Source: Comamonas fluminis (GTDB taxonomy: Bacteria > Pseudomonadota > Gammaproteobacteria > Burkholderiales > Burkholderiaceae_C). Taken from it: a stretch of 64,000 nt of DNA. This document shows positions 1-9,791 of the stretch, piece by piece. The notes below the pieces were generated by a model, which worked only from the letters and a program-made list of their open reading frames with translations, had not been told where the DNA came from and did no database searches. The stretch is taken from positions 4,787,501-4,851,500 of the forward strand of contig NZ_CP066783.1 of the NCBI RefSeq assembly GCF_019186805.1. The letters are read 5' to 3'. The translations under genes and the position numbers were made by a program. The first letter of the stretch is position 1; each line of letters starts with the position of its first letter.

Positions 1-3000
1 CCGGCGTCACCGGCGAGCCTGTCCAGCTGATGTCACCCTGCATGCTGCCCCGGCCATTGGCCACGACGCCAGGCATCTCGAAACGGTCCAGCAGCTTGCC
101 CACATCACGCAGATTCAGCTGAAACTGCAGCTGTGTCTGGCCTGGGTGCTTGTGGTCGGCAGAGCTGATGCTCCACGCGCCCTTGGCTGTGAGCACGGCC
201 TCAGGCGTGGTGATATTGAAGCGAGACAGCTCCCACTCACGCAGACCCGGCCCGGCCGTCAGCCAGCGGTTGCGCGCCTGCACATCCACACTGCCCAGAG
301 AGCGCTTGCCCAGCTGGAAGTTCTCCACGCTGATCTGCAGCGCGGGCAGCTCCCGCACCGAGCTGTCCGGGGAAGCCGTGGCGTTGTCCAGGCCGTTGTC
401 GGGGCCATCGGGCACGGTCAGCCGTGAAAGCTTGGCAACCACCAAGCCGCCAGGCTCTTGAGGCGATGCTTCGTGATAGTCAATACGGCCCGCCAGCTCA
501 CGCGCCTGCAGCTGGTTTGTCCAGACCTTGCCCGCCCGGTTGAGCTGCATGCTCACATCGTGCAGGGTTCGGCCATGGCGCTTGACCTCGGCTGCCTTCA
601 ACGTCAGCTGCTGAGGCAGCCATTCGGTCCATGACGAGCTGGCCGCAGCATTGCCGCTGGCCGCTGGTTCAGGCTCCGGGCCATCCGGCAGCAAGCTGGC
701 CCATGCATCCAGATCCAGCACCGGCAGTTGCACACGGGCCTGCAGCCCCGATGCGGGCAAGACAGGGGCTGCCCCCACATCGCCCACATGAATCTGGCCG
801 CGCAGCAGGCGCGCGCTGGCGCCGCTGATATCACGCTCCAGCAAGGCTGTGGCCGCGCCACCTAACTGAAAATTGATAGCATCAATCTGTGGCTTGGCGC
901 CTGTAGCCACGGTGCGACTGATACGCAGAGGCAGTGCCACATCCGCCGCTTTGCCCAGCGGGGCTGGAAGCTGCACGCTCATGCCCTGCAGGTCGGATTG
1001 CAGATGAATCTCTGGCACATCGTGCTGCACCTTGATCTGCAGCCCATAGCGCGCCTGGCCCTGCAGGTGCTGGGCCAGCAGGGGCAGACCCTCCAGCTCT
1101 CTGGCATCACGCAGGCCCTGGGCGGTGGCCACACCGTCAACACGAATCAACACAGGGTCGGGGCCCGCCTTCATGCCACCCTCTACGCGAATATCGCCGC
1201 CCAGCGCCCTGGCCTGCACGTTCTGCAGCTGAAAACCGCCTTCGGAAAAATGCACGCTGCCACGCGCGTTGCTCAGCAGCGGCACTTCGGGCATGAGCTG
1301 CAGGCTGTTGCCCGCCAGCGTGACTTCACCCTGCACCTTGCTGCGATCCATGTGCAGCGTGGGCAGATGCAGATGAAGCTTGAGCCGAGCCTCGCCCGTG
1401 GCTTTACTGCTATCCAAAACATGAGCAGTCAGCGCAGACAGGGCGGAGGTTTGCACCACTTTCAGTATTTCGTTGAGAGGGCCATGGGCCTGGGCGGAAA
1501 CTTCCACATTGGTCTGATTCCAGTCGGCCACGCCTGCCTGCGCCTCTTCCACCACGATGGGGGTATGACCCAGAAAGCCCTTGGCCTTGCGCACCGTCAT
1601 GGAGTTGCGGTCAAACACCAGCTCGCCAGACAGGCGCGTCAAGGGCGGCCAGGGCTTTTCACCGGCGCTGAGCAGGTAGTCAGGCACAAACTGGTAGTTC
1701 ACATCGTGCACCTGCGCGCTAATGTGGAATTCGCCCTGTCCGGGCTTTTCAAACGGTACGTGGTCCAGCTCGCCCTTGACGCGGAAGTTCACCGCACTGG
1801 CCTGCCCCGAGGTGATGGACTCGCGCACATAGCGCAGCGCATCCGGCCCCAGGTCCTTGGCCAGATAACGGTGAATGCGCGCGCCATTGGCACGGCTGAG
1901 CTGGCCCTGCAAATCCAGCAGCCCCGGAAAATGGGGCTGCGCCGCTGTGCCAGCACCCGTCTGCCAGCTGGCCTGCGCCTGGCCTGCCGTGTCCTCGTTG
2001 GCAAAGCGCAGTCTGGGCACCTGCACCTTGATGCTCTGGCCTTTTTTCTCCACCTGCCAGCGCACATTGGCGTCCAGCAGGTCCAGCGGCACATCCGGCT
2101 CCTCGAACACGCCGGGGAAGCTCATCATGGCGCGCTGCACCTCAGCGGCCTTGATCAACGTGGCCTCTCCCTTGTCCTGATCCAGCTTGAAACTGCCGCT
2201 CAGCCCCTGAACCCCTGGCACGCCTATGCTGTGCGGCCCCTCTTCCGACGGCTGGGAGCGCAGGCTCAGCTGCTGCAGCTGGCCCGATGCCTTGTAGCTC
2301 TCCAGCTGCTCCAGCGGCCCACGCCAGGAGAACCTGACCTGCTTGAGCTGGCCACCGGGCTGCAGCGCCTGCAGCTGTTTCAGCACGGGCGGCGGCAAAG
2401 GCAGGCGCTGCGCCAGCTGGGCGGCAATGCCCAGGTCCAGCCCATCGGCCTGCAGTTCACCATGCTCGCCGCTGCGGCCCTGTTCCTGCGCGCCAGTGGG
2501 GAAATAGCTCAGGCGAAAATCCCCTCGCGGCCAGTGCAGGCCGTCGCTGGCGGTGAATTCCAGCCCCTGCACGGAAAACGCATAGCCATCGCGCCGGCTG
2601 CCGCGCAGCCGCCCTTTCAGCTCCTGCAGCGCCAGCGGCTCAGGCCGGTCCTTCCACTGCATGGCAAATGCCTGCACCGCCACATCGGCCACCGCGCTTA
2701 CAGGCTGGCCACGCTCCACATCTACCCAGGCGCGCACAGCCCCCTTGCCCTGCTGCAGCTTCCAGCTTTGCGGGGGCAGGTATTGGGTCAGCTGGGACAG
2801 GTCAACATGCGTAAAGTCAAAAAAGGCCCGGCCACTCCAGCGGTCCACCCGTCCTGCGTGCACCGACAGCAGCGGCTGTTTGAAATGGCCCATCACCGTA
2901 AAGCGCTGCCCCCAGTCCTGGGGCGGTGTGGCATCCAGCCGCAGCGAATGCGACCAGCCCTTTTTGCGCAGCACCAGATCCACCTCGTTCAAGGCCAGGG

Positions 3001-3553
3001 GCGGCGCGGCCAGCATTTCGTCCACCCATTGCAGGCGACCGTGCCGGATGGCAATTTCAGGCTGTGAAAAAACCCAGTCGGCATTGCCGTCTGAGCCGTC
3101 GTCAGGCTTATCCGTCAAGGCAATGCCCGCCACAGAGACCACGCCCTCGGCATTGCGACGCAGGGTCAGCTCCGGGGATTCGATATATATCTGCTCCACC
3201 CCCAGGGTCATCAGCGAACGTGCGGAGACTGCCACCACCACCTTGGGCAGATGCAGGGCGGGGCTCTGGCTGTCAGGATCGTGCAGCACCACATCACCGA
3301 GCTCGAAAGACGGCATCAGGCCATCCTTGTGCGCAGCCAGCGCACCAATGGTGACGGGTATACCCAGACTGCGTGAGGCCAGGGATTCCAGCTCGGGGCG
3401 CCACTCGTTGATTCGCGGCACAATCCAGAACTGGAGCACCCCCCAGATGAGGGCCAATATCAGCCACAGGCCCAGCACCAGTCTCAGCGACCACCGTGCC
3501 AGGCTGGCCAGCCGGTGGATTTGGCGAGATGGGAGAGGTTTCGGTTCGATCAT
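1..3553 (-). CDS. yhdP: YhdP family protein, AsmA-like envelope protein (3' end outside window)
   Basis: Reading the reverse strand gives an uninterrupted frame of about 1184 residues from an ATG at the right-hand end to the window edge. The protein opens with a short basic stretch and one membrane segment (about residues 20-45, LVLGLWLILALIWGVLQFWI), followed by a long region rich in beta-strand-like repeats. There is an AsmA/DUF3971 flavour early (SRSLGIPVTIGAL, FELGDVVLHDP) and again late. Proteins of this family are about 1200-1400 residues, are anchored in the inner membrane and span the periplasm; YhdP in enterobacteria affects phospholipid traffic to the outer membrane. The C-terminus is missing because it lies beyond the window. 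It is divergent from glnE with about 110 bp between the starts. The family call is confident; the lipid-transport role is by homology only. Confidence 0.85.
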   Translation of the reverse strand, partial: MIEPKPLPSRQIHRLASLARWSLRLVLGLWLILALIWGVLQFWIVPRINEWRPELESLASRSLGIPVTIGALAAHKDGLMPSFELGDVVLHDPDSQSPALHLPKVVVAVSARSLMTLGVEQIYIESPELTLRRNAEGVVSVAGIALTDKPDDGSDGNADWVFSQPEIAIRHGRLQWVDEMLAAPPLALNEVDLVLRKKGWSHSLRLDATPPQDWGQRFTVMGHFKQPLLSVHAGRVDRWSGRAFFDFTHVDLSQLTQYLPPQSWKLQQGKGAVRAWVDVERGQPVSAVADVAVQAFAMQWKDRPEPLALQELKGRLRGSRRDGYAFSVQGLEFTASDGLHWPRGDFRLSYFPTGAQEQGRSGEHGELQADGLDLGIAAQLAQRLPLPPPVLKQLQALQPGGQLKQVRFSWRGPLEQLESYKASGQLQQLSLRSQPSEEGPHSIGVPGVQGLSGSFKLDQDKGEATLIKAAEVQRAMMSFPGVFEEPDVPLDLLDANVRWQVEKKGQSIKVQVPRLRFANEDTAGQAQASWQTGAGTAAQPHFPGLLDLQGQLSRANGARIHRYLAKDLGPDALRYVRESITSGQASAVNFRVKGELDHVPFEKPGQGEFHISAQVHDVNYQFVPDYLLSAGEKPWPPLTRLSGELVFDRNSMTVRKAKGFLGHTPIVVEEAQAGVADWNQTNVEVSAQAHGPLNEILKVVQTSALSALTAHVLDSSKATGEARLKLHLHLPTLHMDRSKVQGEVTLAGNSLQLMPEVPLLSNARGSVHFSEGGFQLQNVQARALGGDIRVEGGMKAGPDPVLIRVDGVATAQGLRDARELEGLPLLAQHLQGQARYGLQIKVQHDVPEIHLQSDLQGMSVQLPAPLGKAADVALPLRISRTVATGAKPQIDAINFQLGGAATALLERDISGASARLLRGQIHVGDVGAAPVLPASGLQARVQLPVLDLDAWASLLPDGPEPEPAASGNAAASSSWTEWLPQQLTLKAAEVKRHGRTLHDVSMQLNRAGKVWTNQLQARELAGRIDYHEASPQEPGGLVVAKLSRLTVPDGPDNGLDNATASPDSSVRELPALQISVENFQLGKRSLGSVDVQARNRWLTAGPGLREWELSRFNITTPEAVLTAKGAWSISSADHKHPGQTQLQFQLNLRDVGKLLDRFEMPGVVANGRGSMQGDISWTGSPVTP

Positions 3554-3664
3554 CAGCGGCCTAGCAATGGCAGGAATTATGACCGGCGCCCTGAAGCGCG
3601 TGGAGGTAACCATACGTTGCCGAACTGGTTTCCTGCCTGCTGGACACCATTTTTAACGGTCCGT

Positions 3665-6463
3665 ATGCAGTCCCCAGAGCAAGCAATGGCAGAACAAGCC
3701 CTCAACGAGTCGTCCCCGGCCCAGTATTCGCGCTTTGTGCAGCGTCTTCACCGCCGCTACGAAAACTGGTTTGATGCCTTGCCGCCCGGCCCTCCCGACC
3801 GCGCTTTGATGGAGCAGGCGCTGAACACGCTGCAGCAGCGTGGCCTGGACCTTTCCGCCGCGCTGCGCGTGCTGCGCCAGCTGGTGATGGAGCGCTGCAT
3901 TGTTCTGGACTGCGAGCAAAGTGCTCCTCTTTCCATAGTCGTCAAGGCAGTCACAGAGCTGGCTGAGCTGGCTCTGGACCGTGCAAGTGCCCAGGTTCGC
4001 ACCGAACTCGATGCCCGCCACGGCGCGCCACGGGGCCCGGACGGCCAGCCCGTGCAGCTGTGGGTCATAGGCATGGGCAAGCTGGGCGCGCGCGAGCTCA
4101 ATGTCTCCAGCGACATCGACCTCATCTACGTCTATGAGCACGATGGCGAGACCGCTGGCCAGGCCGACGGCCGCGGCATCATCTCCAACCACGAGTACTT
4201 TGGCCGCGCTGTCAAAGGCATTTATGCGCTGGTGGGCGACACCACCGAACACGGCTTTGTCTTTCGCGTCGATCTGGCCCTGCGGCCCAATGGCAACTCG
4301 GGCGCACCCGCCGTATCGCTGGCCTCACTGGAGGAATACCTGCAGATCCACGGCCGCGAATGGGAACGCTTTGCATGGCTCAAGAGCCGCATCGTCGCCC
4401 CGCTGGCCGACATTCAGACGCCCAATGTGCAGGCCCTGCGCGGTGTGGTGCTGCCCTTTGTGTTCCGCCGCTATCTGGACTATGCGGTGTTCGACTCGCT
4501 GCGCAGCCTGCACCGCCAGATTCGCGAGCACGCCGCCAAGCGCAGCGCCGGCCATCCCGAGCGCGCCAACGACGTCAAGCTCTCACGCGGTGGTATCCGC
4601 GAGATCGAATTCATCGTGCAGCTGCTGCAAGTGGTGCGCGGCGGCCAGTTCCCCGAGCTGCGCTGCCGCCCCACACTCGAAGCCCTGCAGCGCCTGGTGC
4701 GCGCCAACCTGATGAGCGCCGAGATTGCCGACGCCCTGAGCCGCGCCTACACCTTCCTGCGCCAGGTCGAGCACCGTATTCAATACCTGGATGACCAGCA
4801 GACCCATGTGCTGCCCACCCGCGACGATGACCTGCTGTGGATTGCCCGCACCATGGGCTTTGCCGACAGCCGCGCCTTCCTGCACCAGCTCGACGAACAC
4901 CGCGAGCTGGTAGCGCAGGAGTTCGACACCCTGCTTGGCGGCGACGAACAATGCAGCAACGGCAAGTGCAGCACCGCCAAAGGCGCCAGCAACACGCCAT
5001 CGCCGCAGGAAATTGAAGACATGATCGAGCTGCTGCCACCGGTTCTGGCCGGTCAGGTGGCCGACTGGCGCAACAACTCCCGCATCACCGGCCTGCGCGA
5101 CGAAGCCCGCGCACGCCTGTTCCGCCTGGTCGAGCGCACGGCGCAATGGGTGGAAAGCGGCCAGGCCACCGAGGAAGCCGCCAAGCGCTTTCTGAACTGG
5201 CTGGAGCCGCTGCTGCGCCGCGAAAGCTATCTGGCTTTGCTGCTGGAGCGCCCGGCGGTACACGAAAGACTGCTACACCTTTTGGGTGCCGCCCGCTGGC
5301 CCGCCCGTTACCTGCAGCAGCACCCCGGCGTGATTGATGAGCTGGCCAGTGACGCCATCTTCAAGGAACGCTTTGTTGCGGCGGACTTCGAGCATGAGCT
5401 GGCCCTGCGCCTGGCCGCGCTGCAGTCCACAGGTGAAGACGACGACGAAACCCTGCTCAACCTACTGCGCCGTGCTCACCATGCCGAGGTCTTCCGCACC
5501 CTGGCGCGTGACATTGAAGGCCGCATCACCGTGGAGCAGGTGGCCGATGACTTGAGCGCCCTGGCCGAGAGCGTGCTGCGCATCACCGCCCAGTGGTGCT
5601 GGAGCCGCCTGAAAAACCGCCATCGCGACAGCCCCCGCTTTGGCATCGTGGGCTACGGCAAGCTGGGCGGCAAGGAACTCGGCTACGGCAGCGATCTGGA
5701 CATCGTCTTTGTCTTCGATGACGACGACGACCGCGCCGCCGAAGTCTATGCCGCCTATGTGCGCAAGCTCATCAACTGGCTCACCGTAAAGACAGGCGAA
5801 GGCGACCTGTTCGAGATCGACACGGCCCTGCGCCCCAACGGCAACTCCGGCCTGCTGGTGACCAGTTTCGAGTCCTATGCCAACTACCAGCAGCAGCGCG
5901 GCAGCAATACGGCCTGGACCTGGGAACACCAGGCCATGACCCGCGCCCGCTTTGTGCTGGGCAGCCGTGACTTTGCCACCACCACTGGCGAGCCGGTCAC
6001 CGACCTGCACCTGCACCAGCGCTTTGATGATGTGCGCGAGGCCGTCATCACCGCCCCGCGTGACGCCGCCGCCCTGCGCAGCGAAATCAAGACCATGCGC
6101 GAACGCGTGCGCAGCGCCCATCCGGTGCGCGGTGGCCTGTTTGACGTCAAGCACAGCTCCGGCGGCATGGTGGACGTGGAGTTTGCCGTGCAGTACCTGG
6201 TGCTGGCCCATTCGGGCGAACACCGCGAGCTGATTGCCAACGTCGGCAACATTGCCCTGCTGCAGCGCGCCGAAGATGCGGGCCTGCTGCCCAAAGGCGT
6301 GGGCTATGCCGCCGCCAAGGCCTACCGCGAACTGCGCCGCCTGCAGCACGTAGCGCGGCTCGATGAGCAATCGGGCCAGATGGAGCAGGACCAGACCCGC
6401 GTGCAACGCGATGCGGTGCTGGCCCTGTGGCAGTCCGTATTCGATAGCGCACCCGCCGCATGA
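3665..6463 (+). CDS. glnE: Bifunctional glutamine synthetase adenylyltransferase/adenylyl-removing enzyme
   Basis: About 932 residues, close to the usual GlnE length. Two homologous nucleotidyltransferase domains are visible. The first has GMGKLGARELNVSSDIDLI near residue 137, the second GYGKLGGKELGYGSDLDIV near residue 663; both keep the GSxxDxD metal-binding pattern. The N-terminal copy is expected to deadenylylate and the C-terminal copy to adenylylate glutamine synthetase in response to PII. Conserved RGGIREIEF and SSGGMVDVEF segments follow each domain. The frame is open upstream, but the start is placed at MQSPEQAMAEQ because upstream codons lie in the spacer shared with yhdP. A second ATG seven codons later is also possible. 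It appears monocistronic. Confidence 0.95.
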   Translation: MQSPEQAMAEQALNESSPAQYSRFVQRLHRRYENWFDALPPGPPDRALMEQALNTLQQRGLDLSAALRVLRQLVMERCIVLDCEQSAPLSIVVKAVTELAELALDRASAQVRTELDARHGAPRGPDGQPVQLWVIGMGKLGARELNVSSDIDLIYVYEHDGETAGQADGRGIISNHEYFGRAVKGIYALVGDTTEHGFVFRVDLALRPNGNSGAPAVSLASLEEYLQIHGREWERFAWLKSRIVAPLADIQTPNVQALRGVVLPFVFRRYLDYAVFDSLRSLHRQIREHAAKRSAGHPERANDVKLSRGGIREIEFIVQLLQVVRGGQFPELRCRPTLEALQRLVRANLMSAEIADALSRAYTFLRQVEHRIQYLDDQQTHVLPTRDDDLLWIARTMGFADSRAFLHQLDEHRELVAQEFDTLLGGDEQCSNGKCSTAKGASNTPSPQEIEDMIELLPPVLAGQVADWRNNSRITGLRDEARARLFRLVERTAQWVESGQATEEAAKRFLNWLEPLLRRESYLALLLERPAVHERLLHLLGAARWPARYLQQHPGVIDELASDAIFKERFVAADFEHELALRLAALQSTGEDDDETLLNLLRRAHHAEVFRTLARDIEGRITVEQVADDLSALAESVLRITAQWCWSRLKNRHRDSPRFGIVGYGKLGGKELGYGSDLDIVFVFDDDDDRAAEVYAAYVRKLINWLTVKTGEGDLFEIDTALRPNGNSGLLVTSFESYANYQQQRGSNTAWTWEHQAMTRARFVLGSRDFATTTGEPVTDLHLHQRFDDVREAVITAPRDAAALRSEIKTMRERVRSAHPVRGGLFDVKHSSGGMVDVEFAVQYLVLAHSGEHRELIANVGNIALLQRAEDAGLLPKGVGYAAAKAYRELRRLQHVARLDEQSGQMEQDQTRVQRDAVLALWQSVFDSAPAA

Positions 6464-6799
6464 AGCGCCAAATCCTGCCTGTTTTTTCAGCACCGGCAGG
6501 ATTCATCAAAAAATGCTTACATGAGCGAGTGGGTCAGCAGCGAACTGTTACAAAATTGCTACCCCTCAGGGCTGGAACTTCTGCAACAGTGTCTCATCTG
6601 ATAGACAGGTGCAGCGAATTAGAGAGAACTGCTCCCCCACATTTCATGTTGCGAAGCCCTTGGGTCATCCATTGAAGAAACCCCGGAGCGCTTCTCCTCC
6701 CTCCCTCTCTTAATTCGTTTCGGGATGCTTCGCAACTTTTTTACGCCAGCAAAAAGGCCACCGCAAGGTGGCCTTTTTCATGCTGTCAAGCGTTTCGCG
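6464..6799. other. Intergenic region between glnE and the glutathione transferase gene
   Basis: No convincing gene. It holds three inverted repeats: a 9-bp pair (AATCCTGCC/GGCAGGATT, 6471-6479 and 6495-6503) just after glnE, a 10-bp pair (GTTGCGAAGC/GCTTCGCAAC, 6648-6657 and 6727-6736) with a 69-nt interval, and the terminator listed separately. The first may form a hairpin at the glnE 3' end but has no T tract. Confidence 0.5.
6751..6778 (-). terminator. Bidirectional rho-independent terminator of the glutathione transferase gene
   Basis: A GGCCACC/GGTGGCC stem with a CGCAA loop is flanked by A5 on one side and T5 on the other. It lies 21 bp past the transferase stop codon, so it mainly ends that transcript, but it can work in both directions. 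Confidence 0.85.
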
Positions 6800-7417
6800 C
6801 TAATGAGGAACCGTATTGACAAAGCTCGGCCGCTGGCTGAGTTTCTTCAGCAAAACGTCAAGATTGGCATGGTCCGCGCGCCAGTCCAGCTCGGGAAAGC
6901 GGAAATCCAGCCAGGCCAGTGCGCAGCACACGCTGATATCGGCCAGCGTCAGATGAATGCCACCGCAGCAAAACGGCTTTTCACCCAGGCCCTGAGACAT
7001 CACTTGCAGCGCCGCCTTCACTTTGCCCATCTGGCGATCTATCCAGGCCTGGCTGCGCTGCACATCGCTGCGCCCGGCCCAGCTCGCCTCCAGGCGCGCC
7101 AGCCCCCCAGCATCCAGCAGACCGTCAGCCAGGGCTTCCCAGGTTTTGACTTCGGCGCGTTCACGCCCGGTGCCGGGAATCAGCTTGCCCACGGGCGAGA
7201 GTGTGTCCAGATATTCCACGATGACGCGGGAATCGAACATGGCCTCCGTGCCCTCCATGACCAGGCGCGGCACTTTGCCCAGAGGATTACCGGTACCGGG
7301 CTGCTGCTCGGCCTCCCAGGGGTTCTCCTCGATAAATTGATAGTCAAGCTTCTTTTCCGCCAGCACAACGCGCACTTTGCGAACGTAGGCACTGGTAGTG
7401 GAGCCGATCAGTTTCAT
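6800..7417 (-). CDS. Glutathione S-transferase, YibF-like
   Basis: About 205 residues. An N-terminal thioredoxin-fold domain (MKLIGSTTSAYVRKVRV, then NPLGKVPRLV with the cis-proline and FDSRVIVEYLD, the glutathione-binding E/D-S region) is followed by an alpha-helical C-terminal domain with the N-capping-like LTLADISVCCAL. This matches single-copy bacterial GSTs of the YibF type, which begin MKL(V/I)GS. The reading frame extends six codons further upstream, but the family start is MKLIG. The substrate is unknown. Transcription ends at the adjacent hairpin. The gene is divergent from purB. Confidence 0.88.
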   Translation of the reverse strand: MKLIGSTTSAYVRKVRVVLAEKKLDYQFIEENPWEAEQQPGTGNPLGKVPRLVMEGTEAMFDSRVIVEYLDTLSPVGKLIPGTGRERAEVKTWEALADGLLDAGGLARLEASWAGRSDVQRSQAWIDRQMGKVKAALQVMSQGLGEKPFCCGGIHLTLADISVCCALAWLDFRFPELDWRADHANLDVLLKKLSQRPSFVNTVPH

Positions 7418-7419
7418 AG

Positions 7420-8967
<1,548 letters not shown>

Positions 8968-8971
8968 AAAA

Positions 8972-9003
8972 GATAGCTGCTAGTGCTTGATGTACAAGCG
9001 CTT
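8972..9003 (+). repeat. R1 short palindromic repeat after purB
   Basis: GATAGCTGCTAGTGCTT followed by a short loop and AAGCGCTT. It is a half-degenerate copy of a palindrome found about a dozen times in the window, mostly just after stop codons. Confidence 0.6.
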
Positions 9004-9010
9004 CAGCATC

Positions 9011-9059
9011 AAAGAGCTGCCAAAGCCAATATTAATTGGCGCTGGCAGCTCTTGTTTTT
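9011..9059 (+). terminator. Rho-independent terminator of purB
   Basis: A long two-part hairpin: AAGAGCTGCCA pairs with TGGCAGCTCTT, with an inner GCCAAT/ATTGGC stem, and is followed by GTTTTTG. Confidence 0.85.
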
Positions 9060-9097
9060 GATAGTTTTCAAAAGGACTGCCTGCGGGCAGCACCGCC

Positions 9098-9658
9098 ATG
9101 GCCATCAAGTCCACCATCTTCAAAGCCAATCTGTCGATTGCCGACATCGACCACAACTACTACGCCGACCACAATCTGACGCTGGCCCGCCACCCCAGCG
9201 AGACAGACGACCGCATGATGGTGCGCCTGGTCGCCCTGGCGCTGAACGCGTGGAAGCTGCAGGACCTGTGCAACGGCGACGGCACGCTGGGCTTTGGCAT
9301 TGGATTGAGCGACCCGGACGATCCGGACGTGCACATCACCGATTACACCGGCCAGAAGCGCCTGTGGATCGAAGTGGGCCAGCCCGACGAAAAGCCCATT
9401 ACCAAGGCCTGCAACAAGTCCGACCACATGCTGGTCTACCCCTTCAATCACGCCGCCCACATCTGGTGGAAGGGCCTGGAAGGCAAGCTGGCCCGCCAGA
9501 GCAAGCTGGAAGTGCACTACATCGACTCCGAAGTCGCCCAGCAGTTGGGCAGCCTGGCCGAGCGCAGCATGCAGCTGCAGGCCACGATTCAGGAAGGCCA
9601 GCTGACGCTGTCCAGCAATCTGGGCACGGTGTTTGTGGAGCCTGTGCGCTGGAAATAA
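9098..9658 (+). CDS. yaeQ: YaeQ family protein
   Basis: 186 residues matching the YaeQ family along its length: MAIKSTIFKANLSIADID at the start, RHPSETDDRMMVRL, the conserved LWIEVGQPDEKPI and KACNKSDHM segments, and the C-terminal VEPVRWK. YaeQ proteins have a compact PD-(D/E)XK nuclease-like fold. A role in compensating for loss of RfaH was reported in enterobacteria, but the biochemical activity is not established. The gene follows purB after its terminator and is probably a separate unit. Confidence 0.9.
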   Translation: MAIKSTIFKANLSIADIDHNYYADHNLTLARHPSETDDRMMVRLVALALNAWKLQDLCNGDGTLGFGIGLSDPDDPDVHITDYTGQKRLWIEVGQPDEKPITKACNKSDHMLVYPFNHAAHIWWKGLEGKLARQSKLEVHYIDSEVAQQLGSLAERSMQLQATIQEGQLTLSSNLGTVFVEPVRWK

Positions 9659-9791
9659 TGCACTCCATCGCTGAAATTAACTGATTTCAGTGATTCCCCT
9701 GCCCTTGCGCCCTCTATACAGTTTCAGTCTGTAACAAAGAAAAGTTGGCGGAACTCGCGTCTGCCAACCCATAGCAAGAGGTAGAGGGCAG

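Noticed and set aside
998..3067. Long plus-strand open frame of about 690 codons
   Set aside because: It is antisense to yhdP, whose minus-strand translation is continuous and family-like; the plus-strand product is His/Gln/Arg-rich with no domain.
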